Positions 13,125 to 13,848 of a DNA stretch of 13,848 nucleotides are shown one piece after another. A program made the position numbers and the translations under genes. Origin of the DNA: Actinomycetota bacterium. GTDB taxonomy: Bacteria > Actinomycetota > Thermoleophilia > Gaiellales > Gaiellaceae. Under the pieces are notes generated by a model. The model saw only the letters and a program-made list of their open reading frames with translations. It made no database searches and had not been told where the DNA came from. The stretch's first letter is position 1; every line of letters begins with the position of its first letter. The DNA lies in the NCBI GenBank assembly GCA_013698195.1, contig JACCVK010000150.1, positions 1 through 13,848 on the forward strand, given 5' to 3'.

Positions 13125-13848
13125 GTGAACCCGTACGCGTGGTCGTGGAACCTCGAGGCGCTCGTTCTAGTACCACTGCTGACCGGCGCATATCTCCTCG
13201 CGCTTCGCCGCCACCCGGCCCCTCGCTGGCGGATCGCCTCTTTTCTCACCGCCATGGTGCTCGTGCTCGCCGTGTCGATCACGCCGCTCGAGACGATCGC
13301 CGTCAAGTACCTCCTGACGATCCACCTGCTCCAGAACGTCGTGCTCGCGGAGTGGGCGCCGCTCCTCGTCGTGCTCGGTCTGCCGCCCGCGCTGGCCGCA
13401 ACGCTCGTTCAGCCGAGCGTGTTTCGAATGCTCACGCATCCTGTGCTCGCTCTGCCGCTCTGGCTCGCCAACTACATGCTCTGGCACCTGCCGTGGCTCT
13501 ACGACACTGCGCTCGAGCACCCGCACTCGCTCCTCCACCTCGAGCACGCGCTCTACTTCCTCACCGGCGTGGCGATGTGGTGGAGCGTCGTCCAGGACGA
13601 GCCTCACCGTCTCGGCGCGGGTGCGCGCGCCGGCGTCGTCCTTGCCGCCTTCGTCCTCGGAAGCCCCATCGGTCTCGTAATCGCGCTCGTCCCCGAGCCG
13701 ATCTACGACTTCTATGTGGATGCGCCCGGGCGCCTGTGGGGGCTGACTGCCCTCGAGGATCAGCAGCTCGCGGGCGTCGGCATGGCCATGGAGCAGGCGG
13801 TCGTCTTCTTCGCCGTGTTCGCGTACTGGGTGTTCCGTTTCATCGCGG
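13125..13848 (+). CDS. Cytochrome c oxidase assembly protein, CtaG (caa3-type) family, 3' end cut by window
   Basis: The frame runs from GTG 13125 to the window edge (241 complete residues) without a stop. About six or seven hydrophobic segments are visible. CtaG-type marks: IHLLQNVVLAEWAPLLVVLGLP (66-87), WLANYMLWHLPWLYDTALEHPHSLLHLEHALYFLTGVAMWW (113-153, with several His), and LTALEDQQLAGVGMAME (208-223). Proteins of this family (as in Bacillus CtaG) are membrane proteins needed to build caa3/cytochrome c oxidase, probably handling copper. Typical length is near 260-290, so only the last few dozen residues are missing. The GTG is supported by the -10 just upstream; there is no SD. In many relatives the 'HxLQH' pair is seen; here the second position is Asn71. 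Family call good. Confidence 0.87.
   Translation, partial: MNPYAWSWNLEALVLVPLLTGAYLLALRRHPAPRWRIASFLTAMVLVLAVSITPLETIAVKYLLTIHLLQNVVLAEWAPLLVVLGLPPALAATLVQPSVFRMLTHPVLALPLWLANYMLWHLPWLYDTALEHPHSLLHLEHALYFLTGVAMWWSVVQDEPHRLGAGARAGVVLAAFVLGSPIGLVIALVPEPIYDFYVDAPGRLWGLTALEDQQLAGVGMAMEQAVVFFAVFAYWVFRFIA

Noticed and set aside
1..13848. CRISPR array, insertion sequence, prophage or defence genes
   Set aside because: No regularly spaced repeats, transposase, recombinase, nuclease or toxin-antitoxin pair could be found in any supported gene.

Overview
The window is high-GC bacterial chromosome with short intergenic gaps, many GTG starts and no mobile element. Gene content, start sites and protein style (ileS of an unusual clade, YbdK-type ligase, caa3-type CtaG, M15_4-type peptidase, RidA-like protein) suggest an actinobacterium, possibly of the Thermoleophilia (Gaiellales/Solirubrobacterales) type. 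The phylum is an inference from gene style and promoter layout; I could not run a search.

Layout. 1-1720 (+): three tandem genes, namely the tail of a beta-propeller protein, a small secreted protein and a secreted propeller-like protein. 1729-1790: a long imperfect hairpin separating these from convergent genes. 1788-3376 (-): a RidA-like gene overlapping by 4 bp a YbdK-family carboxylate-amine ligase. 3398-4198 (+): a serine beta-lactamase-fold hydrolase. 4202-4576 (-): a stand-alone cyclic-nucleotide-binding domain, divergent from a zinc-ribbon Nudix hydrolase (4595-5104, +). 5127-5261: terminator hairpin and G-rich tract. 5262-5579 (-): thioredoxin. 5723-8791 (+): isoleucyl-tRNA synthetase with both class I signature motifs altered. 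8814-12154 (-): methyltransferase, membrane-anchored hypothetical, IspH and EamA transporter, all on the same strand. 12200-12273: tRNA-Pro(UGG). 12349-13023: secreted M15-type peptidase. 13033-13105 (-): tRNA-Gly(UCC). 13125-end (+): CtaG-like membrane protein, cut by the window edge.

How it works together. Most genes are housekeeping: translation (ileS, two tRNAs), isoprenoid synthesis (ispH), redox (thioredoxin), nucleotide clean-up (Nudix), cell wall (M15 peptidase) and respiratory assembly (CtaG). The strongest shared signal is in the start regions. At least eight protein genes have a TANNNT hexamer ending 6-8 nt before the start codon and no Shine-Dalgarno sequence, as expected for leaderless mRNAs. 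At two divergent gene pairs the two opposing hexamers are the same 7-bp symmetrical element (TANNNTA). I see no defence system, prophage, CRISPR array or secondary-metabolite cluster. The most notable protein-level feature is the IleRS active site (HIGH replaced by AVHT, KMSKS by EMHGS).
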